Part shown: piece by piece, positions 37,901-48,223 of the stretch
Numbering within the stretch: position 1 is the first letter of the stretch
Layout: each line of letters begins with the position of its first letter
Program-made: the position numbers and the translations under genes
NCBI GenBank assembly: GCA_002197995.1
Contig: NGZR01000001.1
Span: 8,370,001 to 8,434,000 of the forward strand
Origin: Gaeumannomyces sp. JS-464
Lineage: Eukaryota > Ascomycota > Sordariomycetes > Magnaporthales > Magnaporthaceae
Length of the DNA: 64,000 bases
Direction: 5' to 3'
Notes under the pieces: generated by a model
What the model was told of the DNA's origin: nothing
The model's input: only the letters and a program-made list of their open reading frames with translations
The model's database searches: none

Positions 37901-38972
37901 TTAAATTTTTAATAAAATACGAAATTTTATAAAAAAAAAAAGAAAAACGAAACGGAGCGAATTTGCGTTGGTTACCGCTCGTTAAACGAGGTTATAATTA
38001 AAAATCGATATTTTTTACTTTTTATCGACGAATTATAAAATAAGCTTAGTAAAGCTTAATATTTTACGGCTTTAAATTTACGAAAAGCTTATAGCGTAAT
38101 ACGGATTAAAAAAAGCTAAAAGTGGTTAACAACTTTTAGGATAAAATTTAAATGTTACGAGTTTTTAATAATAACTTTTAATTTTATTAACGCATTAATT
38201 ACGTTTTAAAAAATAATTAACCATATATTACGAAAGTATTTCGACGTTTTCGTTTTCGCATATTTCAATAATATCCTAATTTTTTCGAAAACGATAAAAA
38301 AATATAAGCAAAACGTATATAAAATGCTTTAAAAGCTGCTTAACGTAAAGCTTTTTGTTAAATTAAAAAAGTGTAAATAGTATATATAAAAAGTCGCTTT
38401 TTTAAAAGTTATAATTATATTAGGACAAATTTGTATAAATTTTAAAAAAGTTGAAAAAGTTAAAAAATGGTTTATATTTAAAAATGTTATAAAAATATAA
38501 AGGTTTTTAAAGTTTTTAAACTTTTACAAACGGTTTATTCGTAGTTATAGCAAAATCGCTATATTATTTACGAATTTTACTAAAAATAACCACTAGTTTT
38601 ATTAAAAAAGGTAAAAATAAAAGCTTTTAAATAATTACGAAACGCCGTAATAAAAAAACTAATGTTAATACTTTTAAACTTAAAAAAGTTTTTCGAAATT
38701 AAAATTAACGCGTTAAATTACGCGATTAGTGGCTAACTTGAATAACGAAACGATTAAAAACGGTTGCACTTTTATGCGTTTTTTTTCGCAAAAATTAAAT
38801 AAAATTAAATTAAATTACTAAATCCACGATAAAAAAACTTTTAGCAATTATCCAAGCATTTAAAAAATGGCAACCGCACTTTTATAAAGCTAAGCATTAG
38901 GTTATAATATATATAAACTATAAAAACTTAACGCATTTTACTATTAGCAAAAATTTAAATAAACGATAAGTT
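34503..38972 (+). mobile_element. Gypsy-C: Gypsy-B family element lacking its 3' third
   Basis: The 5' LTR is 34503-34926. The internal sequence parallels Gypsy-B from gag ('FTFNGVKYN' near 35,020) through the zinc knuckle (35,890-35,945, second Cys now Tyr, Gln codon intact) and RT. The RT catalytic box is ruined (Y-F-N-N near 38,260), and RNase H is still traceable near 38,700-38,950. Similarity stops abruptly at about 38,972, equivalent to about 25,290 in Gypsy-B. Integrase, chromodomain and 3' LTR are therefore missing. Confidence 0.88.
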
Positions 38973-40090
38973 TTATAATAAGCTAAGCTAATAAGTAATA
39001 GCTAGTAAGAGTTTAAGTAATGTTTTTTTGTAAAATAAAAAGGAATAAAAAGGAAAAAAGTTAGCTTAGTCCCGGAAGTTATCTCCAGTTATATATGCAT
39101 AAAAACGGTTTAAAGGTAACCTTTAAACCTTTTACCCGTGCCACTAGCACGGAACTATAATATAACCCCCTTTTCCGGGTGTTAACCGCGTCCCGGGTCG
39201 TTGCTTTTAAATTAGCGAATGCCTATTTAAATACGCGGTTGCCAACCAGCGTTTTTATATCGCAAAGTTATCCGTTAACTTATTTTAGCTCGCTATATAA
39301 TAAACATTGCTAAATCGAAAGCTGTTAGCCCTATTTAGCTTAATTGGCTGCCCGGTGGTCGCCGCCGCAATAAAGGGCTGTTAATACTGCTGTATTTAAT
39401 TAGCTACCTGCTAGTTACCGTAATTTCGAAACGTTATTTGTTTTGCTTTGCTTAGCCGGCTATTTACTATTTGTTACCGTTTTAGTTAAATGTTGCTTAT
39501 GGGTTAAAGTGCGCTTGCCGTTTTTATTAAATCGTTATAGCCCCGCGTTATATTTGGTTTTTTTCCCTCGCGCTTTTTATAACCTTCCGTTCCAGTTTCG
39601 CGTTTTTTATAAAAACCTCCCACTTTGCGCTTTTTTTTTTTTTTATTTCCATAACGCCGTATATTACCTCCGCCCGTAGTATTAACAATTTCCCGCAACC
39701 TCGCGCTCGTTTCCCTTTCGTTTTGCGCCCGTTTTTTAATTATCGCGACTTTAATTTCGTACTTTTTCCGGCCCGCTTTTTTTGCGCTTTTACTCGTTTT
39801 TAACCTTTTTTCGCCGCTATTATAGCTATTACTGCATTTAGCTCCGGCGGTAATAACCTTTCGGGTTGCTTACTTAACGATTTAAACCTTTTTAATAAGG
39901 TAAATCCGTTTTACTCCTGTTAATTTACCGCCGTTAACCCGCTTTTACCTTAATACCGCCGCGATAAAAAGGATTTTAACCGCCGTCGCGAGGCCGATAC
40001 GAACGAAATTTTTGGAAATTTAAACAACGAAAAATACGCGGCTCCTTTTTATATCGAGTTCGAATATAACAATTATTTTTCGAAAGCTAA
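38973..40090. other. Unassigned AT-rich stretch with two adjacent hairpins
   Basis: No recognisable gene. Two perfect inverted repeats lie side by side: an 11-bp arm pair with one central base at 39107-39129 (GGTTTAAAGGT and its complement), and a 6-bp arm pair CCGTGC/GCACGG at 39136-39152. The open frame 39443-39679 (+) is Phe/Leu-rich and has no family resemblance, and its minus-strand partner is its shadow. The stretch joins truncated Gypsy-C to Copia-B and may hold a rearrangement junction. Confidence 0.45.
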
Positions 40091-40257
40091 TAAAGGTGCG
40101 CGATAACAAACACCCGAAGTGATTAGTAATTATTCCTTAGCTACTTTACTAAATCGCGGGTTAAAACGCGCGCAGGCCAAAATACCAGGGCCAGTGCATA
40201 GGCTTAAAGCTGTAAGGCACTAGTTGCCACCCACGTAATTCCAAGCCACCTTTAACA
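40091..40257 (-). repeat. 3' LTR of Copia-B
   Basis: 167-bp direct repeat of 45295-45461. The two differ mainly by transitions. Confidence 0.88.
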
Positions 40258-40629
40258 CCCCCTCGTAAGCTATGCAACGGCTTTAAAAGCATTACGAGCA
40301 CGTATTTACGTAATAACCCTCCAAATTCGTAGTGTTTCCCTGGTTTTCCTATAAGCCGTTTATTGCGGCATTTACTACATTCCCAGCTAAATAACAAACC
40401 TCGCTTATCCTTTCGCCGTTAAGCCTTTTGTAAAACCGTCCGCTTTTATATTGGCCGTGCTAACTAGTTTAAAGGTGAAAAGTTAACGTTTTACAATATC
40501 GATTACCCATTTGTAACGGAGGTTAATTATGCGGGTGCGGGCTAATTCCAACGGGTTTAATACCGTCGTTTAAGCGTTAACGCTATCCGTATGCATTACG
40601 AAAGTTTTTCGCTAAGGGTATTTAATTTC

Positions 40630-42190
40630 CTTTAAAATGCTTTTAATTTAAAGCAAAGCCCGTCGTTAGTTAAAAGGTTAACGAACTCCGCTTTCGTCGT
40701 TAACGTCGTTACAAAAGTTTGCTTTTTTAATTGCCAGTAAATAGAACCACCCGCTAGTATAACGATTACGCCGCTTGTAAATGCCCTCGTACGGAAGCAG
40801 TTAGCGAACGAGGCATTTCCGTAAGCTTTTAAGCCCATCGCCTCGGCGCTGTAAATAAGCCCATTAAAAGTAAACGCGAGCCTTTTAATGCCAATAATAT
40901 AGCGCTAAAAGTGCTTTAGCAGTGCTAAATGCTCGTTGCCGGGATTAGCGTTAACCTTTTGCAACCTCCTTACGGTATACGTAATATTAGGGCAAGTAAT
41001 GCCAGCGAGGTAGTTAATACTCGCTATTTCCGACTGGTAGCGTAAAACCTCCTTATGCGGGAAAGGGTCCCAAATAATCGGCATTACAAAGCCAAAAGGT
41101 TAAAGCGTTTTTACTGCTTTAAAGTCCTCCCGTTCGTATTTGGTAATAATTTTGTTAATATAATCGCGTTGGTAAAAGCTTACAATTTTTCGCTAGCGAT
41201 CCCTTACAATTTACATGCCGAAAAACGTTTTTGCGTTACCCAGGGCGGTTATTTCGAACCGGCTACCCATTTTGTTAACGATGGTTTTAATTTTCGTAAC
41301 CGTACGAGCGGTAATTTGGAAATCGTTTACGTAAAGTAATAGCATAACGCTCGTTTCCTTTTTGCGGTAAAAGCAAACGTTTTAATAAATCGGCTTAAAG
41401 CTAAATGCTTTAAATTTCGAAATAATCGTTTAATACCATTATAAAGCGATTTGCGAAAGCCGTAAAATGCTTTTTTTAAACGGCAATAGTAGCTTTTTTA
41501 CCTAACCGGAATGCTTTAAAATTGTTATACGTATACCATAACGTTGCCAAATACGATAGCGTTAAAATAGGCAGCCACGAAGTCGAATTGGCGGCATTTA
41601 AGGTCGTTAACGGCCATAAGCATAAAAAACACCCTTGTAAATGCTGCATAAGCGATTACCGCGTACGTTATAACCTTATCCTCGCCCGAAATATCGTCGT
41701 AATTGCCGCAAACGACCTAACGCGTTTTAATTTTTTTAAAAGCGCCGTTAAGCGTTAGTTTAAACACGTATACCCATTTGCCCGGCAATGCTTTAGCGCT
41801 CGAGGGCAATTTTTCCAGCACCCACGTGCTTTTTTTAAGCAGCGTATTAATTTGCTTTTGCATTACTGGCTTATAATATCGCTCGTATTCGGTTTCGTGC
41901 TTTACCGCGTCGTAATAATAGGCCGGAATATACGGTGTTCCCGGCACCGTAACGACGTTAAAAAGCGCGAGGTTAGGGATTTTAAAGCCGCCGATCTTTT
42001 GGGGCAAAACGATATCGTTATCCGGGTACGTGATGTTAACAAGTGTAAAACCCGTTTTTCGGGCAGTTTTTTCGGCAGTTTTAGTATCCGTATTAAGGTT
42101 GTAAAAGCTTTCGTCGTTTCCGGCGCTTTTAGGGTTACTCGGATCCTTTTCCGCCACCTTTTTAATATTTTTAAATTCGAAGCGAGCTGT
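40630..42190 (-). pseudogene. Copia-B reverse transcriptase and RNase H remnant
   Basis: RNase H is at 40632-40838: 'NASFANCFRTRAFTSG' and 'YWQLKKQTFVTTLTTKAEFV' match the copia blocks D-A-S-F-A..R.S-T-S-G and S-x-K-Q-x..S-T-x-E-A-E. RT starts in the open frame 41717-42157 with 'KSTWVLEKLPSSAKALPGKW', a conserved copia RT block. The catalytic region is near 41,280-41,340 and reads Y-V-N-D instead of Y-V-D-D. The plus-strand open frames at 41055, 41522 and 41852 are antisense shadows. Confidence 0.88.
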
Positions 42191-43869
42191 TATAAATGCC
42201 TCCGCGGGCTCCTTTTTTTGCAGGTTTTTAATATTAGGACTTTATAATGCTTAAAAGCCGTTAAGCGCTCTTTTAATCGGTTACTCGGCGGGGGCGGCGG
42301 CCGCTTTTTACAGGTCTTTTTTTTAAGCGCTGCGGGCACCGTAACCGCCTCGTTACCGAGCTCGGGAGTTCTTTCGGGTGTTAGCATACCCGGGCCGGCG
42401 GGCTTTTTAAGCTTTTTAAGCTTTGTAACGGCAAGCTCCTCGTCCTTCGCTTCGGTTTCCCCGGTTTTTTCCGCAGGCGATAAATCGTTATTACTTCCGG
42501 GGCCGGCAATATCGCCAATTGCACCGGTATTACCATCGTTACTATCGGTAAATTAGTAATTAAACCAATATTATAAACCCAAATGCCTATTGTAAAGTAA
42601 AGGTTTTTAATAACGGCTTTATTAACCGTATTAGTGGTAATCGCCTTTTTAACAAAGTTATAAAGCGATTTCCGGCGTTTACTAACGCCTTCGTTAATCC
42701 GTGCGTTACGGCAACGGAAAACCTTATTAGTACTATCCGGTTTAACTAATAGGATTTCGTTATGGAGGCTTTCCCAGCCATAAGCCGGCCTTTCGTTACT
42801 TTAAGGGCCATTTTGTTAGCTTTAGCTTATTTGCCGTTTTTAATTAACATTTAAGCGACCGCGCTTTAAATGCGGAAGGTACGGATTGGTAGTTGGTAAT
42901 ACTTTTCGTTAAAGCCGATTGCCTTTACCCACGCTTTATGCGGGCTTTCCTTACCGTTAAAAGCTGTATTTAAAGTGTAATTTAGCATTTTTTTCGCTGC
43001 CTGCAAGGCATATACCCAGTACTTTTTATGCAAGCCGTTAGCGTTAATCCCGGTGCGAACCGCGTTAAGTATAATACGGTTAGCACGCTTAACGATGCTA
43101 TTTATTTCCGGGCATCGCGCCGGGTTAATTTCGCAAATTTTGCTTTAAGTAATGCAATAAGCTTTTAACTTTTCCGGGTTAAACTTCGTATTACCGTCCG
43201 TATAAATTGCTTATATTTTAATGTTTAACTGGAGTTTAATATAGCTAATCCAATTATAAACCTTTGTAAAAATCTCCGTATTAGCTTTGCTAATTGCAAA
43301 AATTACCTAGCTAAAAGTAATTGCCTTATTAGTAATATAAACGGCGTAATTATATCCGCCGTATAAAATAAGCGAAATGGTTAATGTATTTATGTAAATA
43401 CGGCCAAAAGGCGGGTAATGCGGTGGAAGTAACAATTGCCGATAATTTAAGTCGCTTTGCTTTTTAAACAACCGTTATAGGTATGCTTTAATGCTTTAAA
43501 ATAGCTAACTTTAATGCCTGCAACGCGGTAAGCCGTTATTACCGCCTCCTTATTACATGCATTAAGCGCCGATGCATTATTACGTAAAGCACCGGGCGTT
43601 TTGTCGTGGTCGGTGCGTTAGCTTTCGTCGGTCGGTTTCCTTCGTTAGGTGCGTTGCCCAAAGTTATAAGGCCCGGGGGCGCGTTTGCGGGCACGTTAAC
43701 GTTAGCAATTAATACGTTATTGTTAATTTAATAGCTATTTAACCACTTATCGTCGGGCGTTACGAAATAATCGGTTTAATCGTTTTTTAAACCTGCTTTG
43801 CGCATTTTGCCAAAGCTAAAAAGGTTAAAAGGGATTTAAACGTAAAGATTACTTGTAAAGTAATTGTAG

Positions 43870-45290
43870 TAACGCCCGCTTTATTACGTTAATGCATTTT
43901 AACGGTGCCCTTTTTAACGGAAATTTAGGCGCCGCCGTTGGCCGTGGTAGCGTTGTAAGGGACCTCGCGCTTTCTTAGCGAGGTAAACCATTTGCGATCG
44001 TTAAAATGGTGCTTAAACGAGCCGGAGTCGATTATTACGGCGTTACGGGCACTGTTAACATTGCTTAAAACGGTATTGGCTATATTGTATTAGCTGGCAC
44101 TGCCCCGATTAACCGGCACACCACCAGTATGGTCGGCAGCCCTCGGGTTGGTTATAGCCTCGTTGGCTGCCTTATTACCTCGCTGGAAGCGCCGCTCCGG
44201 ATACTTAACCTTCCAAACCTCCTCGAGCTTAGGGTGCAAAAGCTAGCAATTGTCGTTACCGCCCTTGTAATGCTTACCGCACTATCGTGGTAAGGAGCAC
44301 GCGAAACGATAGTGCAACCCTTTTTATTGCAAAGCCTCGGTTTTTAAAATCCCTCCGGCTTTTTATTAGTGTTAGCCATGGCCTTTAACTCCGAAACCTT
44401 TATAACCGCCGTATTTTCGAGCATTTTCGAAATAAAGTTAGCGGGAATGCGGCGCTCGCTTTTACAACTCCCTAAAGCTATAGCCACCGCAAAAGGGTAG
44501 GTGGCGTTAAGCCCGTTAACGAGGCTCCTTATAAGCATCCGATCCGGAATGTTAATGTTAGTTTAATTTAAAGCTTGTTTTATTTGTAACTAACGGTTCG
44601 TTAACTTTTTTACCGTTAAACTTTTTTACCGAAATTATATAGTGTTCGTTAATTAAGGCGTCGAAACGGCCGTTAGCGGTAATTCCAATAGTGCTAATTA
44701 CCTTATCCCAAAAAGCTTTTGGGTTTTAATCCTCGTCGTTTTTAAAGCGGTTCCAGCCGGCCTTTTCCAAGTTCGTGGTTACCTTTTCGATATTGTTACG
44801 GATGTAATACCATGTTAATATCCTTTAAAGGCCTATAACTATACAGTTTCGTAATTTTTCCGCTCCAGCCGGCTTAGCCGAAGGTTAGCAAAATATAAAG
44901 GAAATGTTGCGGGAAGCGGTTAAATGCACCCGGATAGTGCGTTTTATATTTCCAGGTTAAAAAGCCTTAGTAGGTCCGGGATTTTCACTGCGATTTCGCG
45001 GTATTCCGCCATTTTGGCGACTTTGTTAGCACTTTTAACCGCGTACAAAAGCGTTGGATTGCAAGGGAATGGTGCTTTTAAGCGCTGAAAAAGTTATCGT
45101 TATTACTTTGTTATGGTTGCTAATAGCGCCGAACGCGGCCTTATTAATTGTCGTTTAACGGTTTTTTAACTGCTGCGTTTCGCCCGTAATCCACGGCGGG
45201 AAAACGCAAACAACGGGAAACAACTCGTGCACCGTTAATCTCTCCTAATTAGGTAAAAATATCGTTAACGGTAGCGCGAGGGCTTATAAC
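43870..45290 (-). pseudogene. Copia-B gag, zinc motif and protease remnant
   Basis: On the minus strand near 44,230-44,300 a 'GKHYKGGNDNC' zinc-motif end is followed by 'LLHPKLEEVWKVK'. Next come 'NPRAADHTGGVPVNRGSAS' and, near 44,030, a protease signature 'IIDSGSFKHHF'. The small open frame 44344-44538 lies just upstream in gag. The same 'NPRA..VPVNRGSA' stretch occurs in the gag-only element at 46501-48223, so the two are related. Confidence 0.75.
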
Positions 45291-45294
45291 TTAA

Positions 45295-45461
45295 TGGAAG
45301 TGCGCGATAATAGGCACCCGAAGTGATTAGTAATTATTTTTTAGCTACTTTATTAAATCGCGGGTTAAGGCGCGCGCAAGCCAAAATACCAGGGCCAGTG
45401 CATAGGCTTAAAGCTGTAAGGCACCAGTTGCCACCCACGTAACTTTAGGCCACTTTTAACA
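45295..45461 (-). repeat. 5' LTR of Copia-B
   Basis: 167-bp direct repeat of 40091-40257. On the minus strand it starts TGTTAAAAGTGG and ends CACTTCCA. Confidence 0.88.
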
Positions 45462-45718
45462 ACTTTTAAACAAAGCCACAAATTTAAAAAACACGAAGTT
45501 AGGGCAAACGAGTATATAAAAGGATAAATTTCCTACTAACTTAAGTAGTTTTAACTAAGGCTTCGGCATTAGTTAACTTAAGTTAGCTTTAAGGCACCCT
45601 TTTAAGCAAGCAATTAAACTACTGTTACCAAGTTTACCAAACCCTTTTAATAAGCGTACTGCTTTAAACACCTCTTTTAAACGGCCTTACTTTAGGAGCA
45701 AAAGCCTGGTTGTAACAC
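45462..45718 (+). repeat. Partial LTR of the Gypsy-B family
   Basis: The right-hand 257 bp of the Gypsy-B LTR, ending TGTAACA. The landmark 'TTAGTTAACTTAAGTTAGC' is shared with the other copies. It directly abuts the Copia-B LTR, but the missing left part is not on the other side of Copia-B. It is therefore not simply an LTR split by that insertion. Confidence 0.8.
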
Positions 45719-46500
45719 CGGGCAATCGTTTTATAACGAACCTTTTATTACGGGTTATAAAGCCGGTCGGAGTTAAAAAAGGCCGGCTTTTAAACGCCGG
45801 CCCGTTTAACGAAACGCCGGCGGTAAAGCCTCGCACCCGCGCCCGCACGGGTATACAAACCAGCGCAAAGCGTAATTACTTTTAACACGAACTAAGTGCT
45901 TCCTTAAAGGCACATAACGAGTAACGAGGCGGAAGGTTTAATGCATACCTTTAGCACTTTTACTTTTAACGCCTGCCGCTTTGCCTTTAACGCTGGCCGC
46001 TTTGCTTTTAAGGCTAGTCGAAAAGGCCTCCACGTTTTTTTTAGCGCTTGCGCCGGCTTTTAACGAGTTTTTTTAATCCTTTTGCGAGTTTTTAAACCCT
46101 TTTATAGCTTTAAATAAACAGCTTTAACGCCGTGCCTTTACACTTTTCCTATGTAATTTAGCGGCTTAACACCGCGTTTTTAATCGTTTTTTTAATAAAT
46201 TGCTCGTAGCGATAACTTTTATTTGCTTCCCTCCTGTTAATTAAACCCCTGCCTGCATTAAAACCTATGTTCGTTTATGTGGGCGCCGCATAAAAAGTTG
46301 CATAACGGCCGATATCGGTGCGTAAGTGCGTGTGGGAGCAAAAAAGGTGCGTGCTTAGGAAAAGCCTTTTTATTAGCGGCGTTATGGGAATAAATTAGCG
46401 GGTGCGCATACGCCGGCTGTTTGGACGATTTTAGGAATCACATAATCCCCAATCCGGGGAAAAGGTTAAGTTTTCCACGTGGACTACCCTGCTAAGGGTT
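45719..46500. other. No recognisable gene
   Basis: A degenerate lysine/alanine/serine-rich minus-strand reading at about 45,930-46,190 ('SLKSKAASVKGKAAGVKSK') may be the basic tail of a lost protein. It contains tandem copies of a motif with GCCGCTTTGC. A short inverted repeat GCCGGC...GCCGGC lies near 45,780-45,830. I assign nothing further. Confidence 0.35.
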
Positions 46501-46646
46501 TATAAGGAGTTAACCCGTGCGCCGGCGCCCTACTTCACCCATAAAAGCGTTACCCACTAAATAGTTACCTTTTACGAGGACCACGGACAATACAAAGCTG
46601 TTTCCCTCTTTAATAGCGGCCCTGCGGCCGCCCTGCACCTCCAACA
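46501..46646 (+). repeat. 5' LTR of the gag-only element
   Basis: 146 bp. Compared with 48077-48223 it has A for G and T for C at almost every difference (for example GAGTTAACCC against GAGTTGGCCC). Confidence 0.9.
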
Positions 46647-46658
46647 GGTTATAAGCCC
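46647..46658 (+). promoter_or_regulatory. Putative primer-binding site (initiator tRNA-Met anticodon arm)
   Basis: GGTTATAAGCCC begins at the first base after the LTR. It equals the complement of the 3' half of the eukaryotic initiator tRNA-Met anticodon arm apart from one G-to-A. Priming from an internal tRNA fragment is known for Drosophila copia. Here it is inferred from position and sequence. Confidence 0.55.
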
Positions 46659-46697
46659 TTAATTCCCATAAAAATAAAACTACTTGCAATCCTTTTT

Positions 46698-46935
46698 AGC
46701 CGGTGGCCGCGTTAATTCTCGTTGTTTTGGCCGGTGGCCGCAATTACGTTCTAAAGGCCGGTGGCCGCACATTAACGTCTTCCGGTGGAAAACGTCTCCC
46801 GGGGGAGATATCGCCCGGTGGGCATAACGTTTTAAAGGCCGGTGGCCGCACAATAACGTTTTCCGGTGGAAAACGTTTCCCGGTGGGAGATATCGCCCGG
46901 TGGGCATTACGTACTATTCACTTTACTGTTACCCG
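46698..46935 (+). repeat. GCCGGTGGCCGC repeats in the element leader
   Basis: The 12-mer GCCGGTGGCCGC occurs four times (46,698-46,710; 46,729-46,741; 46,756-46,768; 46,838-46,850). Two longer near-duplicates containing ATATCGCCCGGTGGGCAT are interspersed. Open frames on both strands here are repeat-driven. Confidence 0.75.
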
Positions 46936-47074
46936 GTGGGCGATAACGGGCCGCTGCCTTACTTCCCTACTACTTTTTCCTGTGGGCCGCTGCCCTACTA
47001 CCTTTGTTAATTTTTGCATAACAGCAACAATAACGACGACGACGGCAGTCGCTTACTGCCTACCACCGCCCGAA

Positions 47075-48070
47075 ATGTCCTCTACTTATAAAAAGGCAAT
47101 TGTCAAAATACCTGCCTTGCAAGGGCCTTTTAATTTGGAGGCGTGGAAGCGCGCCGTTAAGGTGCATCTAATCGCGAGCGGCGCGACGATCACATTGGCG
47201 ACAACCCGCCTCTTCAACCCGACGATCCGGCCGCCTTTAAAGCCTGGAAGGCTAAAAGGGTCCTCGCTGGTACTTTATCAAGCAGTTAATCACGGAGGTT
47301 ACCAACGAGCTTAAGCGATAAGGCTGGAGCTCCAAAGCCGACGATTCCGCCCGCGACCCTAAGGCTTTTTTGGCTCGCCGTCACCACCAAAATTGGCCAA
47401 AGTACCGACGCCCAACTCGATGGCTTAATAGAGGAGTTTGTCAGCCTCGAGGTATCCAAGTACAACGACGTTAAAAAATACGCCAACCGTTGGCTCAAGC
47501 TTAAAAAATAAATGGAGGAAGCCGGCGTTATAATTCCGGACCGTTTTCTCGTTAGTCACCTTGTTAAAGGTTTCCGAAAGCATTATCCAATCGCCGTCAC
47601 CGTCGCTTTAAGCGCCCATCCAATGCCCGCCGGCCGCACCCCGATCCAAATCATCCAAGCCGTTATCGAAAACGTAATTACTTTCGAGCCGACCGACCTC
47701 TCCTTAGCCAATACCAACGCGCCCACCGCTTGCACCAAAAGGAACTGTTTAGTGGTTTCTCGCCTACCTTACCACGACCGGTGCGGCAAGCACCATACAA
47801 AAGGCGACGACGGGTGCTAGCTACTGCACCCCTAAGCTGGAGGAGGAATACTACAAGCAGAAGCAGCAGGGCGCTGCACAGGCTACAGGAACAGGAAGGG
47901 CTGGAGGAGCTAACCCCCGGGCCGTTGATTATACTGCTGCAGTGCCTGTTAACCGCGGCAGCGCTGGACAGTATGCCATGTAATCGAAAAACCCCACCAC
48001 GGATATTAGGCTGTGGGCAGGAGTTGCCGACTGAAGATAGCTTCACTTTTGTAACGCTCTCGTGGTTGTA
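47075..48070 (+). pseudogene. gag of the gag-only copia element, frame-broken
   Basis: ATG at 47075 begins a copia-type gag ('MSSTYKKAIVKIPALQGPFN', then 'LEAWKRAVKVHLIASG'). The frame changes after about 47,190. The C-terminal part shows a 'CGKHHTKGDDGC' zinc motif (about 47,780) immediately followed by a TAG, then 'LLHP' and, near 47,910, 'NPRAVDYTAAVPVNRGSAG'. It is clearly homologous to Copia-B gag. Stops are consistent with Trp or Gln codons hit by transitions, while the frame changes are indels of separate origin. Confidence 0.75.
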
Positions 48071-48076
48071 AGGGGG

Positions 48077-48223
48077 TGTGAGGAGTTGGCCCGTGCGCCG
48101 GCGCCCTACTTCACCCATAAGAGCGTCACCCACTAGATAGTCACCTCTTACGAGGACCACGGACAATACAGAGCTGTTTCCCTCTTTTGATGGCGGCCTT
48201 GCGGCCGCCCTGCACCTCCAACA
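48077..48223 (+). repeat. 3' LTR of the gag-only element
   Basis: 147 bp, the less mutated partner of 46501-46646. Confidence 0.9.

Larger units (their letters stand above)
40091..45461 (-). mobile_element. Copia-B: Ty1/copia element on the minus strand, RIP-mutated
   Basis: Direct repeats of 167 bp (40091-40257 and 45295-45461) start TGTTAAA on the minus strand. Between them, in minus-strand order, are gag with a zinc motif, a D-S-G-S protease, an integrase region, RT and RNase H, which is the Ty1/copia order. A 12-base AGTTATAAGCCC lies 3 bases inside the 5' LTR and resembles a primer site matching the anticodon-arm part of initiator tRNA-Met. No target duplication is seen, so one flank may be rearranged. 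Confidence 0.88.
46501..48223 (+). mobile_element. Non-autonomous copia-like element carrying only gag
   Basis: LTRs of about 146 bp (46501-46646 and 48077-48223, starting TGTGAGGAG and ending CCAACA) are flanked by a perfect GGGTT duplication (46496-46500 and 48224-48228). The interior has a primer-site-like GGTTATAAGCCC directly after the 5' LTR, a GC-rich repeated leader and a damaged gag. There is no room for integrase or RT. It shares gag and primer-site features with Copia-B but not LTRs. Mutation is milder here than further left. Confidence 0.88.

Noticed and set aside
46680..46907. 75-codon minus-strand open frame and the start of the plus-strand frame at 46703
   Set aside because: They derive from GCCGGTGGCCGC leader repeats. 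The credible gag begins at ATG 47075.
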